Shown: positions 41,579 to 51,297, numbered from the stretch's first letter. The stretch: 64,000 nucleotides of DNA from Sinomonas sp. P10A9 (GCF_041022165.1 NZ_CP163302.1:372001-436000), one strand, 5' to 3'. Translations and numbers: made by a program. The notes: generated by a model from the sequence alone, not told the origin.

Positions 41579-42412
41579 CTAGGAAGCGCGGGCCAGCTGG
41601 CGGATAGGGATCCACCGGGAGGCGAGGCGCCGGTAGGCGGCGGCCGCCCCGGTCATGTCCCCTTCGGCGAGGCACTCGATACCCAGGAGGACGTCACTGG
41701 GCGAATCGTCGGGGAAAACCCGATCCGCGACCTTGCCGTAGTCGAGCTCGATCACGGAATCGGGGTGGAACTCCTCGAGCCACTCTGTGAGAGACGTGAG
41801 CTCGTCGAGCAGGTTCATCTCGGGGGCCGCGAGGGCCAGATTCGCCACTGCGAAGCGGGCCCGGCTGATGGCCTTGGCCCAGCCGACGGTGATCCGGACG
41901 GTCACCACGTGGTCATTGTCCTCGACGACCACCGTGGGGTCGCCCTGGTGGAACAGCACGAACCAGCTGAAGGGGATCCCCCAGAGCGACTCGCGCGTGC
42001 TGATGCGCGGCGTTCCGGGATCCTCGGCAAGACGGTCGACCCGCTCCTGGTGGCGGGCGCGCGCTATCTCCGGAAGGAGCACCGAGGCGAGCGGACCCGG
42101 GGCCGTCGTGAGCACCGATTCGGCGGCGAGGCCCGAGCGGAGCACGAGCTGTGACGGACAGTAGAGCGTGTGCCCGTCCACCGTGAGGGTGCGGGTGAAT
42201 TCGGCACTGCCGTCAGGGAACGGGTCACCGGATGCGCTGACGATGCGGCGCAGCGTGTCGTCGGACTCGGCTTTCTCGAGGTCCTCGCGCCCGTTCTCCG
42301 TGAGCCCCTGCTCGATCCGCGCCCGCGCCTCGGCGGTGAACGCAGACAGGGGCTCGTAGACGCGCAGCCGCGATGCGAGCGGGCGTCCCGTGCGGCGGTG
42401 CCCGGCGCTCAT
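41579..42412 (-). CDS. Conserved-type hypothetical protein
   Basis: A 277-residue soluble protein of unknown function. Distinctive pieces are YEPLSAFTAEARARIEQ, RTLTVDGHTLYCPSQLVLRS, WGIPFSWFVLFH and a C-terminal SDVLLGIECLAEGDMTGAAA with a TPR-like feel. It has no signal peptide or membrane segment. I chose MSAGHRR (ATG 42412) as start because sequence upstream is composition-poor and the RBS GGAGCGGG is near. Its 3' end faces lacI (35 bp gap). Codon use matches real genes. No activity can be given. Confidence 0.65.
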   Translation of the reverse strand: MSAGHRRTGRPLASRLRVYEPLSAFTAEARARIEQGLTENGREDLEKAESDDTLRRIVSASGDPFPDGSAEFTRTLTVDGHTLYCPSQLVLRSGLAAESVLTTAPGPLASVLLPEIARARHQERVDRLAEDPGTPRISTRESLWGIPFSWFVLFHQGDPTVVVEDNDHVVTVRITVGWAKAISRARFAVANLALAAPEMNLLDELTSLTEWLEEFHPDSVIELDYGKVADRVFPDDSPSDVLLGIECLAEGDMTGAAAAYRRLASRWIPIRQLARAS

Positions 42413-42449
42413 CCCGACCCGCTCCGGGATGGTGGGGGAGGCATGGGGG

Positions 42450-43271
42450 TCACGGCGTGTCTGCCAGGTCCACGATGACGGGTGCATGATCCGAGGCGCC
42501 CTTGCCCTTGCGCTCCTCGCGGTCGATGAGGGCGCCCGTTGCCCGCGCGGCGAGGGCGGGGGAGGCCAGCACGAAGTCGATGCGCATGCCCTCTTTCCTG
42601 GGGAAGCGCAGCTGGGTGTAGTCCCAGTAGGTGTAGACGCCCGGGCCGGGGGCGTAGGGGCGCACGATGTCGGCGTACCCCGAGTCCCCGAACGCGCGGA
42701 ACGCGTCCCGCTCAGGCTCGCTCACATGGGTGAGCTGCTCGCGTCGGAAGTAGTCGATGTCCCACACGTCGTCGTCCTGCGGCGCGATGTTCCAGTCGCC
42801 CACGAGCGCAATCTGCGCCTCAGGGGCACCGGCGAGCCACTCAGCGGCGTGGCCGTTGAGGACCTTGAGCCACTCGAGCTTGTAGGGCATGTGCTCATCG
42901 TTGAGGGCGCGGCCGTTGGGGACGTAGAGGCTCCACACGCGCACTCCCGCGCATGTCGCAGCTATCGCGCGGGCCTCCTGGGCGGCGTTGTCGCCGTTCT
43001 TGCCGAACGAGGGCTGGTCAGGGAAGGTGCGCTCAACGTCATCAAGTCCCACTCGGGAAGCGATCGCGACGCCGTTCCACTGGTTCAGCCCGAAGTGCGC
43101 CACCTCGTACCCGTTGCGCTCGAAGAGCTCCCACGGGAAGTTCTCGTCCTTGCACTTGGTCTCCTGGATCGCGAGCACGTCAACGTCGCTGCGCAGGAGC
43201 CAGCTCTCAACACGGTCGGCGCGGGCGCGGAGAGAGTTCACGTTCCAGGTAGCAAGCTTCACGGTGCCCAC
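42450..43271 (-). CDS. xth: Exodeoxyribonuclease III (AP endonuclease)
   Basis: A 273-residue EEP-fold nuclease for base-excision repair. Active-site motifs in order: LATWNVNSL, IQETKCKD (metal Glu), YVPNG, GDWNIAP and the terminal SDHAPV. The GTG at 43271 has AGGA at 8 nt; the internal GTG at 43262 (giving MKLATWN) is the family-like start but lacks spacing for a ribosome site. It cuts DNA at abasic sites and trims 3' blocks. The gene precedes the hypothetical gene on the same strand. Confidence 0.95.
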   Translation of the reverse strand: MGTVKLATWNVNSLRARADRVESWLLRSDVDVLAIQETKCKDENFPWELFERNGYEVAHFGLNQWNGVAIASRVGLDDVERTFPDQPSFGKNGDNAAQEARAIAATCAGVRVWSLYVPNGRALNDEHMPYKLEWLKVLNGHAAEWLAGAPEAQIALVGDWNIAPQDDDVWDIDYFRREQLTHVSEPERDAFRAFGDSGYADIVRPYAPGPGVYTYWDYTQLRFPRKEGMRIDFVLASPALAARATGALIDREERKGKGASDHAPVIVDLADTP

Positions 43272-43327
43272 GCTATCAATCCTGCCGGGAGGCCGACACC
43301 GGCCTGCCGCCCGACGCCGCGTGGGGC

Positions 43328-44173
43328 CTACCGGGACCAGGCGTCGGCACCCTCGCGCCACCACGTGTCGAAGATCGTCACCGGCGTGGCGCGCTTGTGG
43401 CGGGTCACGAGATACCGCTTCTCGATGGCCTCTGCGACGGAGTCCGAGACATCCTTGCCCTCGAGGTAGTCGTCGATGTCCTCGTACGTGATCCCGAGTT
43501 CGTGCTCGTCGGTGCGTCCGGGCTGGAGGTCGAGCAGGTCCGCCGTCGGAACCTTCTGCCAAATCCGCTCGGGAGCCCCGAGATGCGCGAGGAGCTGGCG
43601 GTTCTGGCGCTTGTCGAGCCCGAACAGCGGCAGGACGTCCGCGCCTCCGTCGCCGTACTTAGTGAAGAAGCCCGTCACGGACTCTGCACCGTGGTCGGTG
43701 CCGATCACGAGCAGGAAGCTCTGTCCCGCGAGGGCGTACTGCGCGATCATCCGCGAGCGGGCCTTGATGTTCCCGCGGTTGAAGTCGCTGAGATCCTCGC
43801 CGGTGGTCGCAGCGTACTCCTGCTGGAAGCCGTCCACAGCGGGCTTGATGTTGAACGTCCACTGGGTCTTGGCCCGCACGAACTCGAGGGCGGCCACCGC
43901 ATCGTCCTCATCGTGCTGCACCCCGTACGGGAGGCGGACCGCCACGAAGTCGGCGTCAGTCCCTTCCTCGGCGAGGGACTCGACGGCGAGCTGCGCAAGG
44001 CGTCCCGCGAGGGAGGAATCGAGTCCGCCGCTGATGCCGAGCACGAAGCCCTTCGCGCCGGTCGCCTTGAGGTAGTCCTTGAGGAAGCCGACGCGGGCAG
44101 CGACCTCTGCCGCCGGGTCGATCTCGGGCTTGACGCCCATCTCCTCGATGATCTTCGCCTGGAGTTCGCGCAT
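43328..44173 (-). CDS. nadE: Ammonia-dependent NAD(+) synthetase
   Basis: A 281-residue single-domain NadE, the last step of NAD synthesis: deamido-NAD plus ammonia and ATP gives NAD. PP-loop SGGLDSS at residues 48-54; [12 protein letters not shown] and [20 protein letters not shown] are family signatures. No glutaminase domain is present, so it uses free ammonia. ATG 44173 fits the family N-terminus [14 protein letters not shown]. It is downstream of the gntR gene on the same strand (29 bp), but this is probably not functional linkage. Confidence 0.96.
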   Translation of the reverse strand: MRELQAKIIEEMGVKPEIDPAAEVAARVGFLKDYLKATGAKGFVLGISGGLDSSLAGRLAQLAVESLAEEGTDADFVAVRLPYGVQHDEDDAVAALEFVRAKTQWTFNIKPAVDGFQQEYAATTGEDLSDFNRGNIKARSRMIAQYALAGQSFLLVIGTDHGAESVTGFFTKYGDGGADVLPLFGLDKRQNRQLLAHLGAPERIWQKVPTADLLDLQPGRTDEHELGITYEDIDDYLEGKDVSDSVAEAIEKRYLVTRHKRATPVTIFDTWWREGADAWSR

Positions 44174-44202
44174 GGGGCTAGCGTAATGCAGACGGGTTTC
44201 GG

Positions 44203-45039
44203 TTAAGGCGTGCCCGGCGCCGCGCCGGGGGCGTCCCACATGTGGGCCATCTCCACGAACGACTGCTCCACGATCTTCTCCATCGCCGCCCGCGCGGCCC
44301 GGCCGTCGCCGTGCTGGATCGCGACCGCAACTTCCATGTGCCACTCGAGCGCCGCGTGGTCGGGCAGCTGCGGCATGAGGCCGTACTGGACGCGCCCGGC
44401 AAGCACTTCCTGGGTGATCTGGTGGAGCGTGGCGATCATCTGGTTCCTGCTCCCGGCCAGCACCGCGTGATGGAACTCGATGTCGAGTGCGAGGAACTCC
44501 TGCTGGCGCCCGGTCTTGCCTGCCGCCCACATGGCCGCCGCGAGACGCACGATCTCGGCGCGCTCGGCGGTATCGGCCCGCTCGGCGGCGAGCATCGCCG
44601 CAAGGGGCTCGACGGCGTTGCGCAGCTCTGTCAGCTCGCGCAGCTGCGTGAGGCGCGCCGGGGAGGCGAGCTTCCACCGGATCACCTGCGGATTGAACGC
44701 GTCCCACCGCGATTCCGGGAGCACCACCGTGCCGACGCGTCGTCGCGCCTCGACAAGGCCCATCGTGGCGAGCACCCGCAGCACCTCCCGCACGAGCGTC
44801 CGGGAGACCGCGAACCTCGCCTCGAGCTCGTCGGTGTTCAGGACGCACGACGGCGGGAGCTCGCCCGAGCAGATCTGCCCGCCGAGCGTCTCGAGGATCT
44901 CGCTGTGGCGGCGCGATGCTCCGCCGACCGTGGGCTCCGCCGCGGCGGGGGCGAGCGCGGCGGCCGGCACGACGGACGCGGAAGGTGGGTCGCCGCCGTC
45001 GTGCGTCGTGTCCTCCTGCAGCTCCGGTGCGTGCCCCAT
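44203..45039 (-). CDS. GntR/FadR-subfamily regulator, probable galactonate repressor
   Basis: A 278-residue regulator. After a flexible Ala/Pro-rich N-terminus, residues 40-105 form the winged HTH ([20 protein letters not shown], then [19 protein letters not shown]), followed by a FCD ligand domain with [16 protein letters not shown] and the metal-site pattern DIEFHHAVL. Its divergent neighbours encode a sugar-acid importer and the galactonate pathway, so it is the probable DgoR equivalent. Long N-terminal extension of about 40 residues is unusual. Confidence 0.9.
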   Translation of the reverse strand: MGHAPELQEDTTHDGGDPPSASVVPAAALAPAAAEPTVGGASRRHSEILETLGGQICSGELPPSCVLNTDELEARFAVSRTLVREVLRVLATMGLVEARRRVGTVVLPESRWDAFNPQVIRWKLASPARLTQLRELTELRNAVEPLAAMLAAERADTAERAEIVRLAAAMWAAGKTGRQQEFLALDIEFHHAVLAGSRNQMIATLHQITQEVLAGRVQYGLMPQLPDHAALEWHMEVAVAIQHGDGRAARAAMEKIVEQSFVEMAHMWDAPGAAPGTP

Positions 45040-45075
45040 GGAGAGATCATACTGTGACCCGAGCCACTCTTGAAT

Positions 45076-45086
45076 ACGTACTACTT
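45076..45086. promoter_or_regulatory. Candidate GntR/FadR-type operator
   Basis: ACGTACTACTT contains the GT-N3-AC core used by FadR-subfamily regulators and lies between the divergent gntR and binding-protein genes, near a -10-like TTAGTGT (45092-45098). Confidence 0.45.
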
Positions 45087-45171
45087 ATCGCTTAGTGTCC
45101 CTGCTGGGATCCGACGTAAAGGGGCGTCGGACGCGGACCGCGGAAGCGGTCCGAGAGATTGGAGATCACCG

Positions 45172-46458
45172 ATGAAGGTTCCATCGTTCATCAAGGTCGC
45201 CGCTGTCGCCGCGGTCGCGAGCCTCGGGCTCGCGGCGTGCGGATCGGGCGGCAGCGGCGCAAGCGACAGTTCGGCGCCCCTGCGCGTCACGCTGGCCAAC
45301 CACGTCTGGACCGAGCAGATCAAGGCCGCCATTCCGGAGTTCGAGAAGCAGACGGGCATCAAGGTCGAGCTCACGCAGCTGGGCGAGGACCAGCTCTCGG
45401 ACCAGTACAACGTCAAGCTCAACGCCGGCACGGACGAGATCGACGTGATGATGTACCGCCCGCTCCAGGAGGGCAAGCTGTTCGCGAAGAACGGGTACCT
45501 CGCGGACCTGACCGGCAACGTCAAGCAGGACTCCTCGTGGGACTGGAGCGACTTCCAGGCCGGTCCGGTCAAGGCCACCACGGCGGACGGCAAGGTGGTG
45601 GGGGTCCCGATCATCACCGAGCGCGAGGTCCTCTACTACCGCAAGGACATCCTGCAGTCGGCGGGCGTCGCAGTGCCGAAGACCATGGACGAGCTCAAGG
45701 CAGCCGCCGCCAAGATCAAGGCAGCCAACCCGGATACCGCGGGCTTCGTGGCCCGCACCGGCAAGTCCACCGCCGTCACGCAGTTCTCGAGCTTCCTCTA
45801 CAGCTACGGCGGCGACTTCACCCAGGATGGCAAGGCCTCGGTCAACACGGACGCCGCCAAGAAGGCCTACGCGTTCTACGGTGGCCTCATCAAAGAGAAC
45901 GGCCCGGCCAACGTCTCAACGGACATGAGCTGGCCCGAGGCCATGGCAATCTTCACGCAGGGCAAGGCCGCCTTCTACACGGAGGCCGACTCGCTCTACA
46001 AGAACGCCACTGACCCCGCGAAGTCCAAGGTCGCCGACAAGGTGGGCTTCGCGCCGCTCCCCGCCGGCCCGGCGGGCTCGAAGCCGTACAACATCCCATC
46101 CTGGGCGCTCGGCGTCAACGATGCCTCCAAGCAGAAGGACAACGCGTGGAAGTTCGTGCAGTGGGCCACGTCCAAGGAGCGGACCCTCGCCGCACAGAAG
46201 GCCGGCGTCCCGGGTGCCCGAACGTCCGTCTGGGCCAGCCCTGAGGGCACGTCCACGTACCCGAAGGACCTCGCCGAGGCCATCGCTGTGAGCGCCCAGA
46301 ACGGTGTGGGCCACGACCGCCCCGAGGTCATCACGGTGGGCAAGGCCCGCGAGATCGTCGGCGCACCGATCGTCTCAGCGATCACCGGCGCCGACTCGGG
46401 CAAGGCGGCCGACGACGCCCAGACCGCCTTCTCGACGTTCCTCGGCACGGACAAGTAG
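45172..46458 (+). CDS. Sugar(-acid) ABC transporter substrate-binding lipoprotein
   Basis: A 428-residue lipoprotein, lipobox LAAC with Cys near residue 23, and a family-1 binding fold (LRVTLANHVWTEQIKAAIPE, then IDVMMYRPLQEGKLFAKNGY, VVGVPIITEREVLYYRKDIL). ATG 45172 is chosen since it begins the signal peptide; GGAGATC lies upstream. First gene of the galactonate operon: importer, DgoD, DgoA, kinase. The cargo is therefore probably D-galactonate or a galactonate-yielding sugar (inference). Confidence 0.9.
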   Translation: MKVPSFIKVAAVAAVASLGLAACGSGGSGASDSSAPLRVTLANHVWTEQIKAAIPEFEKQTGIKVELTQLGEDQLSDQYNVKLNAGTDEIDVMMYRPLQEGKLFAKNGYLADLTGNVKQDSSWDWSDFQAGPVKATTADGKVVGVPIITEREVLYYRKDILQSAGVAVPKTMDELKAAAAKIKAANPDTAGFVARTGKSTAVTQFSSFLYSYGGDFTQDGKASVNTDAAKKAYAFYGGLIKENGPANVSTDMSWPEAMAIFTQGKAAFYTEADSLYKNATDPAKSKVADKVGFAPLPAGPAGSKPYNIPSWALGVNDASKQKDNAWKFVQWATSKERTLAAQKAGVPGARTSVWASPEGTSTYPKDLAEAIAVSAQNGVGHDRPEVITVGKAREIVGAPIVSAITGADSGKAADDAQTAFSTFLGTDK

Positions 46459-46483
46459 CCCGGCGAGAGCACAACGGCACCCC

Positions 46484-46517
46484 GCCGGGGCGCGCGGCCG
46501 ACGTCGTGCGCCCCGGC
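46484..46517 (+). repeat. Intra-operon hairpin between binding protein and permease
   Basis: GCCGGGGCGC (46484-46493) pairs perfectly with GCGCCCCGGC (46508-46517) over a 14-nt loop, in the 139-bp gap before the permease gene. Confidence 0.75.
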
Positions 46518-46597
46518 ACCCCCGCCACCCCGCACCCTGGCACCCCAGGCCTAACGGGGGCCCACCCACTCTGACCGTCCCTCTGGCGAGGTAATCC

Positions 46598-47551
46598 ATG
46601 ACTTCCACCACCCTCGAGCCGACCAGCGCGCAGGCCGCGCCGCCGCGGCCCAAGCCCACCTCGGCCTTCTCCGCGTGGGCCAACCGCCACCGCAAGTGGC
46701 TCTTCGCGGCCCCCGCCATGATCTTCGTCGCGGTCCTCATCATCTTCCCGCTCGTGTGGACCGCCTGGCTGTCCCTCACCGACTCGCACGGCTCGGTCCG
46801 CGCCGCCGCCAAGTTCATCGGGCTGCAGAACTACGCGACCGTCCTGACGGATACCACGCGGTTCTGGCCAGCCGTGGGCCGGACGGTGCTGTTCACCGGC
46901 GTCGTCCTCGTGTTCGAGGTGGTCTTCGGCATGTGCATCGCGCTCCTGCTGTGGCGTCCCTTCAAGGGCGAGCGCTGGGTCCGCGTCGCCGTGCTGCTCC
47001 CGCTCGTCGCCACCCCGGTGGCCGTCGGCATGATGTGGCGGCTCATCTTCGATCCCAACATCGGGTTCGCGAACCAGGTGATCGGCTGGTTCGGCATCCC
47101 GCCCCAGCCGTGGCTCGCGGGCCAGGAGACGGCGCTGTGGACCACGATGTTCATCGACGTGTGGCAATGGACGCCGATGGTCGCGCTCATCCTCCTCGCC
47201 GGCCTCACCTCGCTCTCCGAGGAGCCGCAGGAGGCCGCGAAGATCGACGGCGCGAGCACGTGGCAGCGCTTCTGGTTCGTCACGCTCCCGCTCATGATGC
47301 CCACCGTGATCGTCGCGATCCTCCTGCGGGGCATCGACGCGCTCAAGACCTTCGACATCCTCTATGCGACCAAAGGCAAGGGCGGCGGCTCGTTCAACGA
47401 GGTCGAGACCCTCAACGTCTACGCCTACGGACTCTCGTTCGACTACAACCAGTACGGTGTCTCCTCGACCGTGCTGATCCTGTTCTTCCTGCTCATCATC
47501 GGCGTCATGTGGGCGCTGACGGGCCGCAGGAACAAGAAGAAGGAGGCCTGA
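46598..47551 (+). CDS. Sugar ABC transporter permease (MalF type), galactonate operon
   Basis: A 317-residue permease with six helices and EAA loop EAAKIDGASTWQRFWFVTLP (residues about 210-229). The soluble N-terminus is Pro/Ala-rich. It begins after the hairpin-containing gap and is followed after one base by the second permease. Confidence 0.93.
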   Translation: MTSTTLEPTSAQAAPPRPKPTSAFSAWANRHRKWLFAAPAMIFVAVLIIFPLVWTAWLSLTDSHGSVRAAAKFIGLQNYATVLTDTTRFWPAVGRTVLFTGVVLVFEVVFGMCIALLLWRPFKGERWVRVAVLLPLVATPVAVGMMWRLIFDPNIGFANQVIGWFGIPPQPWLAGQETALWTTMFIDVWQWTPMVALILLAGLTSLSEEPQEAAKIDGASTWQRFWFVTLPLMMPTVIVAILLRGIDALKTFDILYATKGKGGGSFNEVETLNVYAYGLSFDYNQYGVSSTVLILFFLLIIGVMWALTGRRNKKKEA

Positions 47552-47552
47552 G

Positions 47553-48425
47553 ATGGCGCGCACGACGCCGCTCCCCGCCGCGGGCGCCCTGCCCGCCACA
47601 CGCCGTCGGCCGCTCTCGACCCGCGCGTACCCGGCCTTCCGGACGGTGGCCCTCGTGGTCACGGTGGTCGCGCTGCTGCTGCCGCTGATCTGGATGGTCC
47701 TGGCCTCGCTCAAGACCAATGTGGACATCTACGACCCGTCCAAGTCGTTCGTGTTCGCTCCGACGTTCGAGAACTACGTCAACGTCCTCACCCGGAACAA
47801 CTACTTCGTGTTCGTCGTGAACAGCTTCTGGGTCGCGTTCGTCTCGACCCTGCTCTCCCTCGTCCTCGGCGTCCCCGCCGCGTACTCGATGAGCAGGTTC
47901 ACGATGCACCGCTCGGCACTCGTGGTGCTCATGGCCCGCGTGATCCCGGGTGTCTCGCTGCTCGTGCCGTGGTACTACGTGTTCTCCAACCTGCGCATGG
48001 TGGGCGGGTTCGAGGTGCTCATCCTGAGCCACATGTTCGTGGCCTTGCCGCTCATCGTGTACATCATGATGGGCTACTTCGACTCGATGCCGCTCGAACT
48101 CGAGGAATCGGCCCAGGTGGACGGGCTGACGCCGATCGGGGCGTTCCGGAGGATCACCCTCCCCCTCTCAGTGGCGGGCATGGCGACGGCGGGCATCCTC
48201 GCCTTCATCTTCTCGTGGAACAACTTCATGTTCGCGCTCGTGCTCTCGGGCTCGAAGACGAAGACCCTGCCGGTGGCGATCTTCGACTTCGTCTCCTATG
48301 CGAGCATCGACTGGGGCGGGCTCATGGCCGCGGCGACGGTCGTGACGCTGCCGATCATGGTCGTTGCGCTCTTCGCGCAGCGCTACATCGTCTCGGGCCT
48401 CACAGCCGGTGCGACGAAGGGCTGA
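47553..48425 (+). CDS. Carbohydrate ABC transporter permease (MalG type), galactonate operon
   Basis: A 290-residue permease with six helices and EAA loop ESAQVDGLTPIGAFRRITLP (residues about 184-203), ending FAQRYIVSGLTAGATKG. ATG 47553 has AAGGAGG just upstream, inside the previous gene's end. No ATPase gene accompanies the two permeases. Confidence 0.93.
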   Translation: MARTTPLPAAGALPATRRRPLSTRAYPAFRTVALVVTVVALLLPLIWMVLASLKTNVDIYDPSKSFVFAPTFENYVNVLTRNNYFVFVVNSFWVAFVSTLLSLVLGVPAAYSMSRFTMHRSALVVLMARVIPGVSLLVPWYYVFSNLRMVGGFEVLILSHMFVALPLIVYIMMGYFDSMPLELEESAQVDGLTPIGAFRRITLPLSVAGMATAGILAFIFSWNNFMFALVLSGSKTKTLPVAIFDFVSYASIDWGGLMAAATVVTLPIMVVALFAQRYIVSGLTAGATKG

Positions 48426-48428
48426 CGC

Positions 48429-49574
48429 GTGAAGATCGAACGGATCGAGACGTTCCTCGTCCCACCGCGGTGGCTCTTCGTCCGGATCGAGACCGACACC
48501 GGCATCGTGGGGTGGGGAGAGGCCACGTGCGAGGGCCGCTCCGAGACGGTGCGCACCGCCGTCGGCCAGCTCTCCGAACTCCTGGTCGGGCGGGACCCGC
48601 TGCGCATCGAGGACCACTGGCAGGTCCTCACGAAGGGATCGTTCTACCGGGGCGGCCCGATCCTCGCGAGCGCCGTGGCCGGCCTCGACCAGGGCCTGTG
48701 GGACATTGCCGGCAAGCACTTCGGCGCGCCCGTCCACCAGCTCCTCGGGGGGCCGGTGCGTGATCGCATCCGCGTGTACGGCTGGGTCGGCGGCGACGAG
48801 CCGGACGAGGTCGCCGACGCGATCGCGGCCCAGCTCGAGGTGGGGCTCACCGCGGTCAAGATGAACGCGTCCGGGCGCATGTCCGCCAACGGCAGCGCCG
48901 GCGAGCTCGACGCCGTCGTGCGCCGTGTCGCCGCGGCGCGCGAGGTGCTCGGCCCCGACCGCGACGTCGCCGTGGACTTCCACGGCAGATTCACACTCGC
49001 GACGGCGCGCCGCGCGGCGTCGCTCCTGACGGACCTGCACCCGTTCTTCCTCGAGGAGCCCGTGGCCCCGGAGAACTCGCACCTCATCGGAAGGATCGCA
49101 GAGTCCACCGCGATCCCCATCGCGACGGGCGAGCGGCTCTATTCCCGCCAGGAGTTCCTGCCCGTCCTGCAGGCCGGCATCGCCGTCGCACAGCCCGATC
49201 TCAGCCACGCGGGAGGCATTACGGAGGTCCGCAAGATCGCCGCGCTCGCCGAGACCTTCGACGTCCAGCTTGCCCCGCACTGCCCCCTCGGTCCCCTCGC
49301 GCTCGCGGCCTGCCTGCAGGTGGGCTTCTCGACCCCCAATTACCTGATCCAGGAACAGAGCATCGGCATCCATTACAACCAAGGCGCCGAAGTGCTGGAC
49401 TATGTGGTGGACAAGGAGCCTCTGGCGTTCGTGGACGGCTGTATCGAGCGGCTCACGGGTCCGGGCCTCGGCATCGAGGTGGACGAGGCGGCCGTCCGGG
49501 ACGCCGACCAGCGAGGCCATGCCTGGCGCGGGCCGGTGTGGAGGCACCCGGATGGATCGTTCGCGGAATGGTGA
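48429..49574 (+). CDS. dgoD: D-galactonate dehydratase
   Basis: A 381-residue enolase-superfamily enzyme that dehydrates D-galactonate to 2-keto-3-deoxygalactonate. Mg ligands Asp183, Glu209 and Glu235 (in DFHGR, LEEP and GERLYSR) and general acid/base His185 fall at the positions known for E. coli DgoD, with a second catalytic His at 284 (APHCPLGP). QPDLSHAGGITE also matches. GTG 48429 starts 3 bp after the permease stop. The following aldolase and kinase confirm the De Ley-Doudoroff galactonate route. Confidence 0.95.
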   Translation: MKIERIETFLVPPRWLFVRIETDTGIVGWGEATCEGRSETVRTAVGQLSELLVGRDPLRIEDHWQVLTKGSFYRGGPILASAVAGLDQGLWDIAGKHFGAPVHQLLGGPVRDRIRVYGWVGGDEPDEVADAIAAQLEVGLTAVKMNASGRMSANGSAGELDAVVRRVAAAREVLGPDRDVAVDFHGRFTLATARRAASLLTDLHPFFLEEPVAPENSHLIGRIAESTAIPIATGERLYSRQEFLPVLQAGIAVAQPDLSHAGGITEVRKIAALAETFDVQLAPHCPLGPLALAACLQVGFSTPNYLIQEQSIGIHYNQGAEVLDYVVDKEPLAFVDGCIERLTGPGLGIEVDEAAVRDADQRGHAWRGPVWRHPDGSFAEW

Positions 49575-49599
49575 CCAGCTCGGCTATGGAAAGGCACCC

Positions 49600-50253
49600 A
49601 TGAGCACCCTCGATACCCCCACCCTCCTCGACGTGATCCGCGCGAGCCGCGTGGTCGCCGTCATCCGCGGGGATTCCGCAGAGCACGCCGCCGACGCCGC
49701 GCGGATCCTCTTCCGCGAGGGCATACGGCTCGTCGAGATCGCGCTCACGACGCCGGGCACGCTCGACGCGATCGCGTCCGTCGTCCCCGACGTCCCGGCG
49801 GGCTCGTACCTCGGTGCGGGCACCGTGCTCACGCTCGAGGACGTCGACGCAGTAATTGCCGCGGGGGCGACGTTCATCGTGACGCCGGCGGTGACCGAGG
49901 CGGTCCCCTACGCCGCCGGGCTGGGTGTTCCCGTCCTCGCGGGCGCCTTCACCGCAACCGAGTCCTATGAGGCGTGGCGGCAGGGCGCCGCGGCGGTCAA
50001 GCTCTTCCCCGGCTCCGCTGCGGGCCCCGGCTACCTCAAGGCGCTCACCGAGCCGTTCCCGGACATCCCGTTCCTCGCCGTCGGCGGGATGGGCCTCGAG
50101 CAGCTGGCCCAGTACGTCGCCGCAGGTGCGCTCGGGATCGGCGCCGGGGGTCCCCTCGTGGGCAACGGCGCCCGCGGCGGAAGCGCGGACGGGCTCGCAG
50201 AGCGGGCGCGGGCCTTCGTCTCGGCCGCGCGGGAGCTCGAGGAGCCGCGGTGA
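49600..50253 (+). CDS. dgoA: 2-dehydro-3-deoxy-6-phosphogalactonate aldolase (KDPG/KDPGal aldolase)
   Basis: A 217-residue class I aldolase of the Eda/DgoA family. VVAVIRGD near residue 17, VEIALTTPGTLDAI with the active-site Glu near residue 46, GAGTVLT, and the Schiff-base lysine in AVKLFPGSAAGPGYLKAL. It cleaves KDPGal to pyruvate and glyceraldehyde-3-phosphate. ATG 49600 has GGAAAGG upstream. The stop overlaps the kinase start by 4 nt. Confidence 0.92.
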   Translation: MSTLDTPTLLDVIRASRVVAVIRGDSAEHAADAARILFREGIRLVEIALTTPGTLDAIASVVPDVPAGSYLGAGTVLTLEDVDAVIAAGATFIVTPAVTEAVPYAAGLGVPVLAGAFTATESYEAWRQGAAAVKLFPGSAAGPGYLKALTEPFPDIPFLAVGGMGLEQLAQYVAAGALGIGAGGPLVGNGARGGSADGLAERARAFVSAARELEEPR

Positions 50254-51203
50254 CCCGCAGTGCGGGGACAGTTGTGACGTTCGGCGAGGCTCTCGTCTCG
50301 GTGCGGTCCGCCGGGCCGCTCGCGATCGGCAGCCCGCTGACCATGCACGCTGCCGGCGCCGAGCTCAATGTCGCCGTCGGGCTCGCGAGGCTCGGCCACG
50401 CGGCGTCGTGGGGAGGTGTGCTCGGCGACGACGAGCTCGGCGAGTTCCTCCTCCGCAGCCTTGCCGCCGAGCGCGTTGACGCCTCGCGCGTGCGCCGCGA
50501 CGTGCTGCCCACGGGCGTGATGTTCCTCGAGGCGCGCACGCCCGACGTGTCCCGCGTGTTCTACCATCGCAAGGGCTCGGCGGGCGCCCAGCTCACCCCG
50601 CACGACGTTGACCGGCTCCTCGACCGCGACCTGGCCTGGCTGCATCTCACGGGCATCACGCCCGCGCTCTCGGAGCGGGCCCGCGCCGCGGTCCTGCACG
50701 CTGCCGAGACGTGCCGACGTCGATCGGTGCCGTTCTCCGTGGACGTGAACTTCCGCTCGAAGCTGTGGAGTGCACCGGAAGCGGCCGAGGTGCTGCCGCG
50801 GCTCATCGAGGGGGCAGAGGTGGTCATCGGATCCCCGGAGGAGCTCGTGCTCGTGGCGCCCGAGGGGAAGACCGTCGAGGCGGCGGCGGCCGAGCTGCTG
50901 TCCAGGGGGGTCGGCGAGGTGGTGGCCAAGCTCGGCGCTGCCGGTGCCCGGGCGTACACCGCACAGGGCGTGTTCACGGCGCCTGCGTTTCCCGTGAGGG
51001 CCGTCGATACCGTGGGCGCCGGTGACGCGTTCACCGCCGGGTACCTCTCCGCGCGGCTGGACGGCGAGGACGCAGACGGGCGCCTGCGCCGCGGCAATCT
51101 CCTGGGCGCTTTCGCCGTGGGGCAGCTCGGCGACTGGGAGGGACTCCCTCGCCGCGACGAGCTCGGGCTGCTGGATCTCGGGCAGGGAGAGACGCACCGC
51201 TGA
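50250..51203 (+). CDS. PfkB-family 2-keto-3-deoxy-sugar-acid kinase
   Basis: A 317-residue ribokinase-fold kinase: VVTFGEALVSVRSAGPL at the start, AAGAELNVAVGLARLG, FSVDVNFRSKLWSAPE, and the C-terminal anion-hole motif DTVGAGDAFTAGYL with catalytic Asp. It fits KdgK (2-keto-3-deoxygluconate kinase) in family. In E. coli the galactonate kinase DgoK belongs to a different fold; here a PfkB enzyme occupies its place in the operon and probably phosphorylates 2-keto-3-deoxygalactonate. GTG start coupled to dgoA. Confidence 0.88.
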   Translation: MTRSAGTVVTFGEALVSVRSAGPLAIGSPLTMHAAGAELNVAVGLARLGHAASWGGVLGDDELGEFLLRSLAAERVDASRVRRDVLPTGVMFLEARTPDVSRVFYHRKGSAGAQLTPHDVDRLLDRDLAWLHLTGITPALSERARAAVLHAAETCRRRSVPFSVDVNFRSKLWSAPEAAEVLPRLIEGAEVVIGSPEELVLVAPEGKTVEAAAAELLSRGVGEVVAKLGAAGARAYTAQGVFTAPAFPVRAVDTVGAGDAFTAGYLSARLDGEDADGRLRRGNLLGAFAVGQLGDWEGLPRRDELGLLDLGQGETHR

Positions 51204-51258
51204 GGCCGCGGCTCCTGCCGCCCCGCGGCAGTGCGTGCGATCCGCGGCAACCTGCTAC

Positions 51259-51274
51259 CGTGACGGGTGTCACG
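51259..51274. promoter_or_regulatory. CRP/GlxR-like palindrome before the DHFR-like gene
   Basis: CGTGACGGGTGTCACG is symmetric with the GTGA-N6-TCAC core and overlaps the presumed start-point of a promoter with -10-like TACCGT (51256-51261). Confidence 0.35.
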
Positions 51275-51297
51275 TGCAACTGCTTCCTGGGATGCTG

